DNA of 64,000 bases from Aeromicrobium ginsengisoli (GCF_004134905.2 NZ_SDPQ02000003.1:186001-250000), one strand, 5' to 3'; numbered from the stretch's first letter, positions 24,481 through 33,762 are shown. Numbers and translations are program-made. Notes: generated from the sequence alone by a model not told the origin.

Positions 24481-25748
24481 GGAACCTCCAGGGTGACGAC
24501 CGTCGGCCCCCCGACGGGACTGACCACGTCCATCGTGCCGTCAAAAGCCGCCAGCCGTCGCGCGACCCCCGCAAGACCCGTACCGGCATTGACCGAGGCG
24601 CCGCCGGTGCCGTCGTCCTCGACGAGGACCTTGAGGGCCTCACCGTCGTGCGTGACCTCGATGACCGCCCGCGTCGCGCCGGAGTGCTTGCCGATGTTGG
24701 CGAGCAGCTCACTCGTGGCGAAGTAGAGGGCCGACTCGACCGGCGCTGCCGGCCGGCCGGCGAGGTTGATCATGACCGACACGGGCAACGACATGTCGAG
24801 CGCCAGGGCCTGGATCGCACCGGCCAGACCGCGATCGGCCAGCACCGGAGGGTGGATCCCGCGTACCACCGAGCGCAGGTCGCCCAGCGCAGAGGTCGTC
24901 ACGGCTCGCGCCTCCGCCAGCATCGCGGCGGCGCCCTCGGGGTTCTTGGCCAGCATCTCCTCGGCCATGCCGAGGTTCATGCCGAGCGCGACGAGCCGGG
25001 CCTGGGCACCGTCGTGCAGGTCGCGCTCGATGCGGCGCAGCTCGGCGGCGGAGTGGTCGATCGTCTCGGCACGCGACTGCGACACCTCGGCGACACGCTG
25101 CTCCAGGAACTCCCGCGTCGGCGACAGCATCGCCCGGTCGAGCTCAGCACGCCAGCGCATCAGCACGGGGAGGAGCCACCACCAGAGGCTGAACGCGACG
25201 AGGAGGAACCCCCACTCGTAGAACGCTTCGTGCTGCGTGTCGAGGGTGTAGATCCCGTAGTTCTGGTTGAAGACGTTGCTGGGGGTGACCCAGTAGACGA
25301 ACGGGAAGACGAGGTACCAGAGCACGCCGAGAGCCAGCCCGAACGAGATCCACGCGAGGGCCCACCCGACGGTGACCGACATGTAGGTCCAGGCGAAGTC
25401 CCGCCAGCGAGCCGGATCGGCGACCCAGCGCTTGAGCAGGCCGAAGCCCGACACCGACTTGGTCGGCAGGTAGGGCCGCTCGATGCGGATGCCGAGGATG
25501 CGACCGGCGAGCCGGCGGTGCACGTTGGCGAGCTGCTGGTTGAGCGGCACGAAGATCAGGAGCAGCGCCATGCCGACGCCCACGATCGCGACGCCGAGGG
25601 CCGTCGTGAGGACGCAGAGGAGCACGAGCGCGGGCACGGCCAGCAGGACGTACGCGACCGACAAGACGCTCAGCTTCAGCCGGCGCGACAGGCCGGCGAA
25701 GAACGACTCCCCCTCGAACGGCGAGGTGGCGGGGGCGGTGGTGCTCAT
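24432..25748 (-). CDS. sensor histidine kinase (HisKA_3, sensor-domain type)
   Basis: 438 residues from ATG 25748 with GGAG upstream. The first 230 residues form a 'putative sensor' membrane domain with four or more helices (for example 'VLSVAYVLLAVPALVLLCVLT'), then the HisKA_3 dimerisation block 'LRRIERDLHDGAQARLVALGMNLG' with the phospho-His in DLHDGAQ. A HATPase follows with 'ELLANIGKHSGA' (N box) and 'VEDDGTGGA' (G1 box). It pairs with the overlapping NarL-type regulator. This sensor-domain class is linked to cell-envelope stress in actinobacteria; the stimulus here is not known. Confidence 0.92.
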   Translation of the reverse strand: MSTTAPATSPFEGESFFAGLSRRLKLSVLSVAYVLLAVPALVLLCVLTTALGVAIVGVGMALLLIFVPLNQQLANVHRRLAGRILGIRIERPYLPTKSVSGFGLLKRWVADPARWRDFAWTYMSVTVGWALAWISFGLALGVLWYLVFPFVYWVTPSNVFNQNYGIYTLDTQHEAFYEWGFLLVAFSLWWWLLPVLMRWRAELDRAMLSPTREFLEQRVAEVSQSRAETIDHSAAELRRIERDLHDGAQARLVALGMNLGMAEEMLAKNPEGAAAMLAEARAVTTSALGDLRSVVRGIHPPVLADRGLAGAIQALALDMSLPVSVMINLAGRPAAPVESALYFATSELLANIGKHSGATRAVIEVTHDGEALKVLVEDDGTGGASVNAGTGLAGVARRLAAFDGTMDVVSPVGGPTVVTLEVPCALSSPKISPSSGTA

Positions 25749-25914
25749 GACAGGGGCTCCGAATCGTGGGGGTGAACAACCCAATCCTCGCGCATCGGCC
25801 CGCGCCTGACAGTGGACTCAGGCCTACTTCCGATCGGGGTTCCAGCACCATGTCGACGCGACTCGCGATTCACGAGGCTGGAGGCCAACGTCAACCACGA
25901 GAGAAGGACACACC

Positions 25915-28074
25915 ATGTCTTCGAACTCCCCCACCGTACGAGTCGCCCGCTGGAGCGCGACCCACCCGTGGCGCGCGATCGGCCTCTGGGTCGCGTTCGT
26001 CGCATCAGCGATCGCCCTCATGATGACGGTCCAGACCAAGCAGGTCGCCGACGAGGACTTCCGCGTCGGCGAGTCGGGTCGTGCCGCCGCCATGATCGAC
26101 GACGCAGGCCTGGCCGCGAGCCCGACCGAGTCGGTCCTCATCACCGCCCCCAAGGGCTCACTCGACACCGCGAAGGCCGAGGCCGCCGCGACCCAGGTCT
26201 CCAAGGCGGCAGCCGACGTCAAGGGCGTCTCCGACGTCGGGCCGCCCATCTGGTCGGAGAAACACGATGCCCTGCTCGTGCCGATCACGATGTCCGGTGA
26301 CGAGGACGCCGCGGCGGACCATGTCGGGGCACTGATCGACGCAACCGCCGCGGTGCAGAAGGCCAACCCGGCCCTCGACGTCGAGCAGGCCGGTGACGCG
26401 TCTCTCGACGCGGGCATCAACGACAAGGTCGCCGAAGACCTGGGCTCCGCCGAGTCGATGAGCCTCCCGATCACGTTCCTGATCCTGCTCGTCGCGTTCG
26501 GTGCGTTCATCGCGGCCGGCATCCCGGTACTGCTGGCGATCACGTCGGTGTTCACCGGGCTCGGCCTGTACGCCCCGGTGTCGTACCTCGTACCCGACTC
26601 GGGCACCGTCGCCAACGTCGTGCTGCTGATCGGCATGGCGGTCGGCGTCGACTACTCGCTCTTCTACCTCAAGCGTGAACGCGAGGAACGTATGCGCGGG
26701 CGGTCCACCGTCGACGCCATCGAGATCGCCGCAGCGACCTCGGGCCGTGCGGTCGTGGTCTCCGGCTTCGCCGTGGTCGTCTCGATGTCGGGTCTGTTCA
26801 TCACCCGGGAACCGGTCTTCAGTGCCCTTGCTGTCGGCTCGATCCTCGTGGTCGTCGTCGCCGTGACCGGCTCGCTGACCGTGCTGCCGGCGCTGCTGGC
26901 CAAGCTCGGCCGCTGGGTCGACCGTCCCCGCATCCCCCTGCTGTGGCGCCTCAACCGCCGCATCGGCGCGGGTGGCATCAGCGGTCGCCTGATCCGTCCG
27001 GTCATCCGCAAGCCCGTGGCGGCAGCCGTGATCTCTGGCGGCGTGCTGCTCGCCCTCGCGGTCCCCGCGTTCGGCATGAAGATGCACCAGGGCACGATCG
27101 ACACCCTGCCGCAGGACATCCCGGCGGTGCAGGCGTACCAGCGGATGCAGCAGAGCTTCCCGTCGGAGCGGCCCAGCATCGACGTGCTGGTGCACACCGG
27201 CAAGGGCAGCACCGATGCCGCACGCTCGGCGCTCGAAGCCGTCCAGGCCAACGCCACGGACGCAGGCATCGCGACGGCCCCCGCCGACGCCATCACAGTG
27301 TCGAAGGACGGCCGCACCGTGGAACTGTCGATGTACGCGGCACACCCCGAGGGCGATGTCCGCAACGACACCGCGATCAAGCAGCTGCGCGACTCGATCG
27401 TCCCGCGTGCCACGGACGCGCTCCAGGCCACCACGACGGCAGTCGGCGGCACCGTTGCGGAGAACTTCGACTACGAGAACCAGTCGTCGACCCTCCCCTG
27501 GGTCATCGCGTTCGTGCTGGTCCTGACGCTCGTCATGATGGGCTGGACGTTCCGCAGCGTCACGATCGCGATGCTGACGACGGTGCTCAACCTGCTGTCG
27601 GTCGGTGCTGCGTTCGGCGTCCTGACCCTCGTGTTCCAGCACGACTGGTTCAACGGCCTGCTCAACTACGAGTCCTCCGGATTCGTCGTCGACTGGATCC
27701 CGCTGTTCTGCTTCGTCGTCCTGGTCGGCCTGTCGATGGACTACCACGTGTTCGTCCTGAGCCGGGTCCGTGAGGGTCTGCGGCAGGGTCTGCCGTACGA
27801 CCGCGCAGTCGAGTTCGGCATCCGCGAGACGGCCAGCGTCGTCACCAGCGCGGCAGCCGTGATGGTCTCCGTGTTCGCGGTCTTCGCGACGCTGAGCATG
27901 CTCGAGATGAAGCAGATGGGCATCGGCCTCTCGGTCGCCATCCTGCTCGATGCGACGCTCGTACGCCTGGTGCTCCTACCGGCCCTGCTGCTCAAGCTGC
28001 GCGGCCGGCTCGAGAAGCTCGGTGACGTCAAGAGCGCCGAGGACGCGTACGCGCCGAAGCCCGCGCTCGTCTAG
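25915..28074 (+). CDS. MMPL/RND family transporter
   Basis: 719 residues; GAGAAGGA lies 8 nt before the ATG. It has the standard MMPL plan: TM1 near 25-42, a first periplasmic domain, a six-helix bundle with 'LIGMAVGVDYSLFYLKREREERM' (DYS relay), a second periplasmic domain, and a final bundle with 'FVVLVGLSMDYHVFVLSRVREGL', where the second relay is DYH. It is distinct from the MMPL at 21580 (its own relay variants and loop sequences), so this is not a recent tandem duplication. It is transcribed divergently from the adjacent two-component system, which may control it. The gene ends before a strong hairpin at 28084. Confidence 0.92.
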   Translation: MSSNSPTVRVARWSATHPWRAIGLWVAFVASAIALMMTVQTKQVADEDFRVGESGRAAAMIDDAGLAASPTESVLITAPKGSLDTAKAEAAATQVSKAAADVKGVSDVGPPIWSEKHDALLVPITMSGDEDAAADHVGALIDATAAVQKANPALDVEQAGDASLDAGINDKVAEDLGSAESMSLPITFLILLVAFGAFIAAGIPVLLAITSVFTGLGLYAPVSYLVPDSGTVANVVLLIGMAVGVDYSLFYLKREREERMRGRSTVDAIEIAAATSGRAVVVSGFAVVVSMSGLFITREPVFSALAVGSILVVVVAVTGSLTVLPALLAKLGRWVDRPRIPLLWRLNRRIGAGGISGRLIRPVIRKPVAAAVISGGVLLALAVPAFGMKMHQGTIDTLPQDIPAVQAYQRMQQSFPSERPSIDVLVHTGKGSTDAARSALEAVQANATDAGIATAPADAITVSKDGRTVELSMYAAHPEGDVRNDTAIKQLRDSIVPRATDALQATTTAVGGTVAENFDYENQSSTLPWVIAFVLVLTLVMMGWTFRSVTIAMLTTVLNLLSVGAAFGVLTLVFQHDWFNGLLNYESSGFVVDWIPLFCFVVLVGLSMDYHVFVLSRVREGLRQGLPYDRAVEFGIRETASVVTSAAAVMVSVFAVFATLSMLEMKQMGIGLSVAILLDATLVRLVLLPALLLKLRGRLEKLGDVKSAEDAYAPKPALV

Positions 28075-28083
28075 GCGGGTTCA

Positions 28084-28129
28084 ACGAATCGAGGTTCGTC
28101 CGGCTCCGGCCGGACGAACCTCGATTCGT
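28084..28129. terminator. bidirectional hairpin terminator, 20-bp perfect stem
   Basis: Arms 28084-28103 and 28110-28129 are exact reverse complements with a 6-nt loop, located between the convergent stops of mmpL (28074) and the secreted protein gene (28137). No long T tract follows on either strand. Confidence 0.75.
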
Positions 28130-28136
28130 GCGTGGG

Positions 28137-29051
28137 CTACTTGACCGCGACGTTGCGCTTGTACGAGGTCTTGGGCAACGTGTCGGTGGCGCCCGAGAAC
28201 TTGAGCCAGAAGGAGTGGGACCGCCGTCCGAGGCCGGTGAGGCTGACGGTCGCCTTGCCGGTCGAGGACAGCGGCAGATTCCGCTTGACCACCCTCGTGC
28301 TGTCGTAGATCGTGACCTTGCCGCCCGGACCGGGGAGCCCGTAGGTCGCGGCGCTGACCGAGACATTCAAGATGGCCCTGCCCTTGGATGGCGAGGTGCC
28401 GGTCAACGAGATCGTGACGGGTGCCTTGATGCCCGTGAAGTCCTGGTCGACCGCTCGCGCGACCCCGTCGGGACCGGGTTCAGAAAACGGCAGATAGGCG
28501 GGCTCGTACTCGTGGACTGTTGTCCCGAGCGTCAGGTTGGCGATCACCGGGCCTTGTGCGACGGGGGCCACGAGATAGCCGCCGTCCGACGTCGTGCGGT
28601 CCTGCCACGTTGCACCGTCTCCGAACTGGGGCTGATAGGCCACCTTGACGTTCTTCAACGGCCGCCCCGATGGCGCCAACACACGGCCCGTGATCGCGGC
28701 GCCGAGCTGCATGGTGACCGTCTCGGCCTCGCGACTGTTGCCATAGGTGCTCCACCTGAAGGTCCCCGTAGACAAGTATTGGTGCGCGCTGTCGACGTAG
28801 ATGACCTCGCCGCTCATCACCTCATGACCACCCGTGACCGACCACATGCCCTGGGAGTCGGTGGTATCGACATAGACCGGAGCCGTGTAGTCGTCCTCCT
28901 GCAAGTAGACATCGATTCCACGCCCGCTCGGCGTACCTTCGAGGAAGACCCGGCCGTACGCCGTGTACACAGGATCTGTGGCCATCGCGGCACTCGGAGC
29001 CACGACTCCCAGAATGAGCGCGGTCACGCACGCTGTGATCGCGGCTCTCAT
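28137..29051 (-). CDS. secreted beta-domain protein (paralog 2)
   Basis: 304 residues from ATG 29051, overlapping the upstream paralog as ATGA. A signal peptide ('ITACVTALILGVVAPSAAMA') precedes two CarboxypepD_reg/transthyretin-like modules ('AYGRVFLEGTPSGRGIDVYL' and 'ITGRVLAPSGRPLKNVKVAY'), then the C-terminal 90-residue module shared with paralogs 1 and 3 ('GTSPSKGRAILNVSVSAATYG'). It has no cell-wall sorting signal or transmembrane anchor. The shared C-terminus suggests a common docking or export feature. No enzymatic motif is visible. Confidence 0.75.
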   Translation of the reverse strand: MRAAITACVTALILGVVAPSAAMATDPVYTAYGRVFLEGTPSGRGIDVYLQEDDYTAPVYVDTTDSQGMWSVTGGHEVMSGEVIYVDSAHQYLSTGTFRWSTYGNSREAETVTMQLGAAITGRVLAPSGRPLKNVKVAYQPQFGDGATWQDRTTSDGGYLVAPVAQGPVIANLTLGTTVHEYEPAYLPFSEPGPDGVARAVDQDFTGIKAPVTISLTGTSPSKGRAILNVSVSAATYGLPGPGGKVTIYDSTRVVKRNLPLSSTGKATVSLTGLGRRSHSFWLKFSGATDTLPKTSYKRNVAVK

Positions 29052-29983
29052 CGGACACGCGCCTTCAGGATCGGGCTCCACGTCGGCGCGACGTCCTGCG
29101 TGCCGAGGAACTTGATCTTGAACAAGTGGGTGCCGTATGCCAGCCCGGTCACCGGAATGGCCGTCTGCCCGCTCGAGCCCAGTGTGAAGTTCTTGCGGAT
29201 GATCCTCGAACCGTCGTAGAACGTCACCTTGGCACCCGTACCCAGCTTCGCGATGTTGTAGGTCGGCGACACCTTCGCGTACAGCTTCACCGAACGACGA
29301 CCCGTGAACACCCCGGTCAACACCGGCTTGGCGGGCACCCGGACATTGGTCACGGCAACTTGGACTGGTGGCCACGGCTCGTCAGGGCCTGGGTACGCCG
29401 GCACCTCAACAGTTGCGCGGCTCGCGTGGTGACCGTCAGTGCCCACGTAGGCGTGGAACGTGCCGGACCCGATTGCACCCCCGTCGAAGGTGCCGTTCAG
29501 ACGAGTGGTCTTCTGGATGTAGTCGAAGTCCAGAGGATCGGTGTTGTTCCGCGCGACCACGACGTTGACGCCTTGAAGCGGGACGCCTGAAGGCGTCGTG
29601 ATGGTGCCTTCGACCGTCGCACCCCTGGCCAGCTGCACAGCAGGACGGACATTCGCTCCGACCTGCAGCGCCACCGGTTGGGTGACCGAGACGTACTGCT
29701 CGGCTCCGTCGATGTAGACGATGTTCTGGGTTCCGGCCGTCAGTGTGGAGTGCCGATCGGTCGTGAACGTTCCGTCGGACAACGTGGTGCCGACGAACGT
29801 GAGCTTCGGCCCGGTCTTAGTGACATAGACCTGTACCCCCCTCAGCGGTTGGCCGTTCTCGTCCAGCACGGATCCAGACACGGTCGTCGGAGTCGTCACG
29901 GCGACTGCGGGCGAGGCGAGGGAACCAAGGGCGATGGCGATGATGGCTGATGCGGTGATGGCCCATTGACCAGGACGTGACAC
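29048..29983 (-). CDS. secreted beta-domain protein (paralog 3)
   Basis: 311 residues from GTG 29983, which has AAGGAGA 6 nt upstream. A signal peptide ending 'LASPAVA' is followed by repeated prealbumin-like units ('VSGSVLDENGQPLRGVQVYVT', 'VEGTITTPSGVPLQGVNVVV') and the family C-terminal module ending 'KFLGTQDVAPTWSPILKARVR'-like. It forms an operon with paralog 2. The units resemble those in large adhesins and collagen-binding proteins, but the protein is short and soluble. Function is unknown. Confidence 0.75.
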   Translation of the reverse strand: MSRPGQWAITASAIIAIALGSLASPAVAVTTPTTVSGSVLDENGQPLRGVQVYVTKTGPKLTFVGTTLSDGTFTTDRHSTLTAGTQNIVYIDGAEQYVSVTQPVALQVGANVRPAVQLARGATVEGTITTPSGVPLQGVNVVVARNNTDPLDFDYIQKTTRLNGTFDGGAIGSGTFHAYVGTDGHHASRATVEVPAYPGPDEPWPPVQVAVTNVRVPAKPVLTGVFTGRRSVKLYAKVSPTYNIAKLGTGAKVTFYDGSRIIRKNFTLGSSGQTAIPVTGLAYGTHLFKIKFLGTQDVAPTWSPILKARVR

Positions 29984-30062
29984 GAAGTCTCCTTCAGAGG
30001 CGGAATCGCCACCTTAGCCGCGTGACAACGCGTTCACAGGGCAATTGGGCAAACCGCAACGA

Positions 30063-30094
30063 ACGGCCCGGTCACCTCGCGGTGGCCGGGCCGT
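30063..30094 (-). terminator. hairpin terminator of the osmoprotectant ABC operon
   Basis: 14-bp arms 30063-30076 and 30081-30094 pair with one G-T wobble around a TCGC loop, 18 bp past the substrate-binding protein stop. A T tract is absent. Confidence 0.65.
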
Positions 30095-30111
30095 CCGTGT
30101 GCTGCAGGTGA

Positions 30112-31023
30112 CTAGATCAGGCCCTTGCTGGTCAGCCATTCCTTGGCCAGCACCGCCGGGGCAGTCTTGTCGGCGCCCTGGTTCTTGCTGTTGAGGTCGA
30201 GCAGGTCGGCCGTCGTCAGCTGCGCCGAGATGTCGTCAAGGATCTTCTCGACCTTGTCGGACGCCTTCTCGTCGTTGATCAGCGGGATGACCTGCTGCGC
30301 AGCGATGAGGTTCTGGGGATCCTCGAGCGTCACGAGCTTGTTGGCCAGGATCGACGGCGTCGTGGAGTAGATGTCCGCGACGTCGATGTCGCCGTCGAGC
30401 AGCGACTTGAGGGTCTTGGGCCCACCGCCGTCACCGATCGGGACAAACTTGATGCCCGTGATGCCGTAGACCTTCTCGAGTCCCGGGATGCCGTAGGCCC
30501 GCTCCTTGAACTCGGGGTTTGCGCCCAGCGTCAGACCCTTGACGTTCTTGAGGTCTGCGATCGTCTTGAGGTTGTTCTTGGCGGCGAAGTCCGGCGTGAC
30601 GTTGAGCGAGTCCTTGTCCTCGGCCTTGGCGGCGTCGAGCACCTCGAGGTTGTCAGGCAACGCGTTGTCGAGGGCTTCCTCGATGTCAGCCTCGGAGGTG
30701 GCCGTCGCCTTGGGGTCGAGGTAGGACAACAGGTTGCCCGAGTACTCCGGCAGCAGGTCGATCTCGCCCTTCTTGAGCGCCGGGATGTAGACCTCACGAG
30801 CACCGATGTTGAGCTTCTTCTTGACCTTGACACCCTTGGCCTCCAGTGCCTGGGCGTAGATCTCGGCGATGATCTCGTTCTCGGGGAAGGCGGCCGAGCC
30901 GACGGTGATGGTGTCACTGGCAGACTTCTTGCCACCCGTGTCGGTCGGGTCGCTGCCACATGCCGACAGGGACAGCCCCAGGGCGGCGACGGCGAGGCCG
31001 GCGGTGAGCTTGGTGATGGACAT
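30112..31023 (-). CDS. osmoprotectant ABC transporter substrate-binding lipoprotein (OpuBC/ProX-like)
   Basis: 303 residues. A lipoprotein signal ends at 'LGLSLSAC' (Cys22), so the protein is anchored outside the membrane. The OpuAC fold follows ('ITVGSAAFPENEIIAEIYAQAL', 'LLPEYSGNLLSYLDP', 'DVADIYSTTPSI'). This class binds glycine betaine, choline, carnitine or proline betaine through aromatic residues. Ligand choice cannot be fixed from sequence alone. Last gene of the four-gene importer operon, 20 bp after the second permease. Confidence 0.92.
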   Translation of the reverse strand: MSITKLTAGLAVAALGLSLSACGSDPTDTGGKKSASDTITVGSAAFPENEIIAEIYAQALEAKGVKVKKKLNIGAREVYIPALKKGEIDLLPEYSGNLLSYLDPKATATSEADIEEALDNALPDNLEVLDAAKAEDKDSLNVTPDFAAKNNLKTIADLKNVKGLTLGANPEFKERAYGIPGLEKVYGITGIKFVPIGDGGGPKTLKSLLDGDIDVADIYSTTPSILANKLVTLEDPQNLIAAQQVIPLINDEKASDKVEKILDDISAQLTTADLLDLNSKNQGADKTAPAVLAKEWLTSKGLI

Positions 31024-31043
31024 GTTTCTCCTTGATGGGTTGC

Positions 31044-31724
31044 TCACGCCGCGGTGGGCGTGCGGGAGGGACGCGAGCCGAGGGCGACTCGCTGAAGGAT
31101 GACGAAGAGCCCGTCGAGGACAAGGGCAAGCGCGATCACGACCACTGAGCCGCCCACGATGCGGGCGTAGTCGCTGACGGCGAGGCCGTCGATCAAGTAG
31201 CGGCCGAGGCCGCCCGGGCCGGGGATGTAGGCGGCGACCGTGGCGGTGGCCACGACCTGCAGCGTCGCGGAGCGGAACCCCCCGATGATGAGCGGCAGAG
31301 CGAGCGGCACCTCGACCTTGCGAAGGACCTGCCACTCCGTCATGCCGATCGCACGGGCGGCGTCGATCGTCTGGCGGTTGACCGACTCGAGACCTGCGTA
31401 GGCTCCGGCCAGCAACGGCGGGATGGCCAGCAGGACGAGTGTGAAGATCGCCGGCTTGATGCCGATGCCCGAAAACAGCGAGGCGTACGTCAGCACGCCG
31501 AGGGTCGGGAGCGCCCGTAGAGCCCCGGTGCTGACCACGGCGAGGCCCCTGAGCCGTCCCGTGTGGCCGACCCACAGGCCGATCGGGATCGCGATCGCGG
31601 CAGCGATCGCGACGGTCAAGGCGGTGTACTCCAGGTGCTGGGTCAGCCGGTGCGGGATGCCGTCATCGCCCGACCAGTTGGCCGAGTCGCTGAGCCAGTC
31701 GACGGTGTCGTTGAGGACGCTCAT
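31044..31724 (-). CDS. osmoprotectant ABC transporter permease
   Basis: 226 residues from ATG 31724, overlapping the other permease as ATGA. About six membrane helices with the BPD_transp_1 EAA-type loop 'ARAIGMTEWQVLRKVEVPLALPLIIGG' (about residues 125-151), which contacts the ATPase. 'YIPGPGGLGRYLIDGL' is typical of OpuBB/OpuBD-type permeases. It works as a heterodimer with the product of 31721-32422. Confidence 0.92.
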   Translation of the reverse strand: MSVLNDTVDWLSDSANWSGDDGIPHRLTQHLEYTALTVAIAAAIAIPIGLWVGHTGRLRGLAVVSTGALRALPTLGVLTYASLFSGIGIKPAIFTLVLLAIPPLLAGAYAGLESVNRQTIDAARAIGMTEWQVLRKVEVPLALPLIIGGFRSATLQVVATATVAAYIPGPGGLGRYLIDGLAVSDYARIVGGSVVVIALALVLDGLFVILQRVALGSRPSRTPTAA

Positions 31725-32422
31725 ACCCGGCCACCCCGGAGATGCTGGGCGAACGACATGATCGGCGAGACCGGACTGCGGCCCCGCCGTGGCGTACGCG
31801 CCCAGGGCATCAGCAGACGGCCCGCCATCACCAGGACGAGGTCGAACAGCAGGGCAAGACCCACGATGCCGATGACCCCGATCAGGATCTCCGCGTCGTT
31901 GTCGGTGCGATAGCCCTCGGTGAACAACGAGCCCAGGTTGCTGACCCCGATCAGCGCGCCGACACTGACGAGGCTCACGGTGCTGACCGCCACGACCCGC
32001 AGGCCGGCGAGCAGCACCGGACCGGCGAGCGGCAGCTCGACCAGGAAGGCTCGCCCGGCGGGCGCGAACCCGGTCGCCGTGGCAGCGTCGAGCACTGCCG
32101 GCGAGACCGACTCGAACGCGTCGGCGGCGGACCGGACCATGATCGCGACGGCGTAGACCGTCAGCGCCACCACGACGTTGACCGGATCGAGGAAGCCGGT
32201 GCCGATGATGCTGGGCAGGACGAGGAAGAACGCGAGCGAGGGGATCGTGTAGAGGATGCCACCGAGGCTCAGGATCGTGCCCCTGATCCTGCGGTGACGG
32301 TTGGCGAACCAGCCGATCGGGACCGCGATCACGAATCCCAGCAGGATCGGCAGGCCGCTGAGCCACAGGTGACTCAGCAGCAGGTCCCACACCTTGTCGG
32401 TGTTGGCGTTGAACCAGGTCAT
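31721..32422 (-). CDS. osmoprotectant ABC transporter permease
   Basis: 233 residues, six membrane segments, EAA loop 'ATATGFAPAGRAFLVELPLAGPVLLAG' and the family signature 'VSVGALIGVSNLGSLFTEGYRTDN'. ATGA overlaps on both sides (with the ATPase at 32419 and the second permease at 31721) show tight translational coupling and fixed stoichiometry. It is the partner of the following permease in a betaine/choline-type importer. Confidence 0.92.
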   Translation of the reverse strand: MTWFNANTDKVWDLLLSHLWLSGLPILLGFVIAVPIGWFANRHRRIRGTILSLGGILYTIPSLAFFLVLPSIIGTGFLDPVNVVVALTVYAVAIMVRSAADAFESVSPAVLDAATATGFAPAGRAFLVELPLAGPVLLAGLRVVAVSTVSLVSVGALIGVSNLGSLFTEGYRTDNDAEILIGVIGIVGLALLFDLVLVMAGRLLMPWARTPRRGRSPVSPIMSFAQHLRGGRV

Positions 32423-33231
32423 TCGGACAGGACTCCCGTGGCCTTGCCCGTCTCGTCGACAACGATCCGGCTGCCGTTGCGCTCCTCGACGTGCAGCTTG
32501 CGATGTCCCTTGTCGAGGCCGATGAAGCTGCGGACGAAGTCGCCGGCGGGCTCGGCCAGGATGTCGGCCGGCGATCCGACCTGGGCGATCTCGCCGCCCT
32601 TCTTGAGGATCACGACTTGATCGCCGAGCAGGAACGCCTCGTCGATGTCGTGGGTGACGAACACGATGGTCTTGTCGAGCTCACGCTGCAGGCGGAGCAG
32701 CTCCTGCTGCAGCTCGTCGCGCACGATCGGGTCGACCGCGCCGAACGGCTCGTCCATCAGCAGGATGTTGGGGTCCGTCACGAGTCCGCGGGCGACCCCG
32801 ACGCGCTGCTGCTGGCCGCCGGAGAGCTGCGCGGGGTAGCGGTTGGCCAGCGACGAGTCGAGGCCGACCGTCTCCAGCACCTCGTGAGCCCGATCGCGGG
32901 CTTCCTTCTTGCTCGCCCCCTTGAGCCGCATCATCAGCGCGACGTTGTCGATGACCCTGCGGTGCGGGAGCAGGCCGGCCTCCTGCATGACGTAGCCGAT
33001 GCTGCGGCGCAGCTCGACCTTGTTGCGGGTCGCGATGTCGACGTCGTCGATCAGCACCTGGCCGTGCGAGGGATCGACCATGCGGTTGACCATGCGCAGC
33101 AGTGTCGTCTTACCGCAGCCGGACGACCCGACGAACACCGTCGTCGTCCGCGAAGGGAGCTGGAGGCTGAAGTCCCCGACCGCCTCGGTGCCATCTGCGA
33201 ATGTCTTGCCGATGGAGCGGTACTCGATCAT
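32419..33231 (-). CDS. osmoprotectant ABC transporter ATP-binding protein
   Basis: 270 residues from ATG 33231 with GGAGG upstream. Walker A 'GSSGCGKTT' is near residue 36, Q-loop 'MQEAGLLPH', signature LSGGQQQR, Walker B 'ILLMDEPFGAVDP', and the switch His in 'FVTHDIDEAF'. The roughly 30-residue tail after 'SFIGLDKG' is too short for tandem CBS domains, so the usual ionic-strength sensor of OpuA-type ATPases is missing, as in many OpuB-like systems. First gene of the importer operon. Confidence 0.93.
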   Translation of the reverse strand: MIEYRSIGKTFADGTEAVGDFSLQLPSRTTTVFVGSSGCGKTTLLRMVNRMVDPSHGQVLIDDVDIATRNKVELRRSIGYVMQEAGLLPHRRVIDNVALMMRLKGASKKEARDRAHEVLETVGLDSSLANRYPAQLSGGQQQRVGVARGLVTDPNILLMDEPFGAVDPIVRDELQQELLRLQRELDKTIVFVTHDIDEAFLLGDQVVILKKGGEIAQVGSPADILAEPAGDFVRSFIGLDKGHRKLHVEERNGSRIVVDETGKATGVLSE

Positions 33232-33336
33232 GCGGTCCTCCGCGTTTCGCGATAGGTAGGCATTGAACTGGGCAAACAGGCTTCGGACAGTCTGGCGTGA
33301 ATCCACCCTAGGCGGCAATCGGAGGACCCGCTCAAC

Positions 33337-33762
33337 TCATGACGAGGTGGTGACACCGACCACCGTCTCGACCGGAGTGGGACCGGCCGCGACCGGCAGG
33401 CCCGCCGCACGCCACCCATGGATGCCACCCACGATGTCGCTGGCCGGCAGGCCGAGCGAGACGAGCGCGGAAGCCGCGAGCGATGAGGTGTAACCCTCGG
33501 TGCAGACCACGATCCACTCCTGTCCGTCTCGCGCTTGGGGCAGGCTCGCACCCGAAGCCGGGTGCAGACGCCACTCCAGATGATTGCGCTCGACTATGAC
33601 AGAACCGGGAATCTCGCCATCTGATTCCCGTTGCCACGCAGGACGGATGTCGACGATCAGCGCACCGGCGGCCACCCGGGCGTACGCGTCGAGCGGTTCG
33701 AGGCGCTCCAGTGAGTGCCGCGCCGACGCCAGCAAGTCGTCCACCGAGGCGTACGTCGTCAT
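33337..33762 (-). CDS. rhodanese-like sulfurtransferase domain protein
   Basis: 141 residues, a single rhodanese domain with 'ALIVDIRPAWQRESDGEIPGSV' (CH2A) and an active-site Cys in 'VVCTEGYTSS' followed by 'GLPASDIVGGIHGWRAAG' (CH2B). The six-residue loop CTEGYTS fits a single-domain rhodanese. The start overlaps the cysteine dioxygenase stop as ATGA. It probably handles sulfite/thiosulfate or persulfide formed during cysteine oxidation, a pairing common in actinobacteria. Confidence 0.9.
   Translation of the reverse strand: MTTYASVDDLLASARHSLERLEPLDAYARVAAGALIVDIRPAWQRESDGEIPGSVIVERNHLEWRLHPASGASLPQARDGQEWIVVCTEGYTSSLAASALVSLGLPASDIVGGIHGWRAAGLPVAAGPTPVETVVGVTTSS

Noticed and set aside
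26158..27747. A 529-codon minus-strand frame over the second mmpL gene
   Set aside because: Antisense shadow, same reasoning; no start signal and no domain.
32419..33318. An upstream start (33318) for the osmoprotectant ATPase
   Set aside because: The extra 29 residues are unlike any ATPase N-terminus, and ATG 33231 has GGAGG in the right place.
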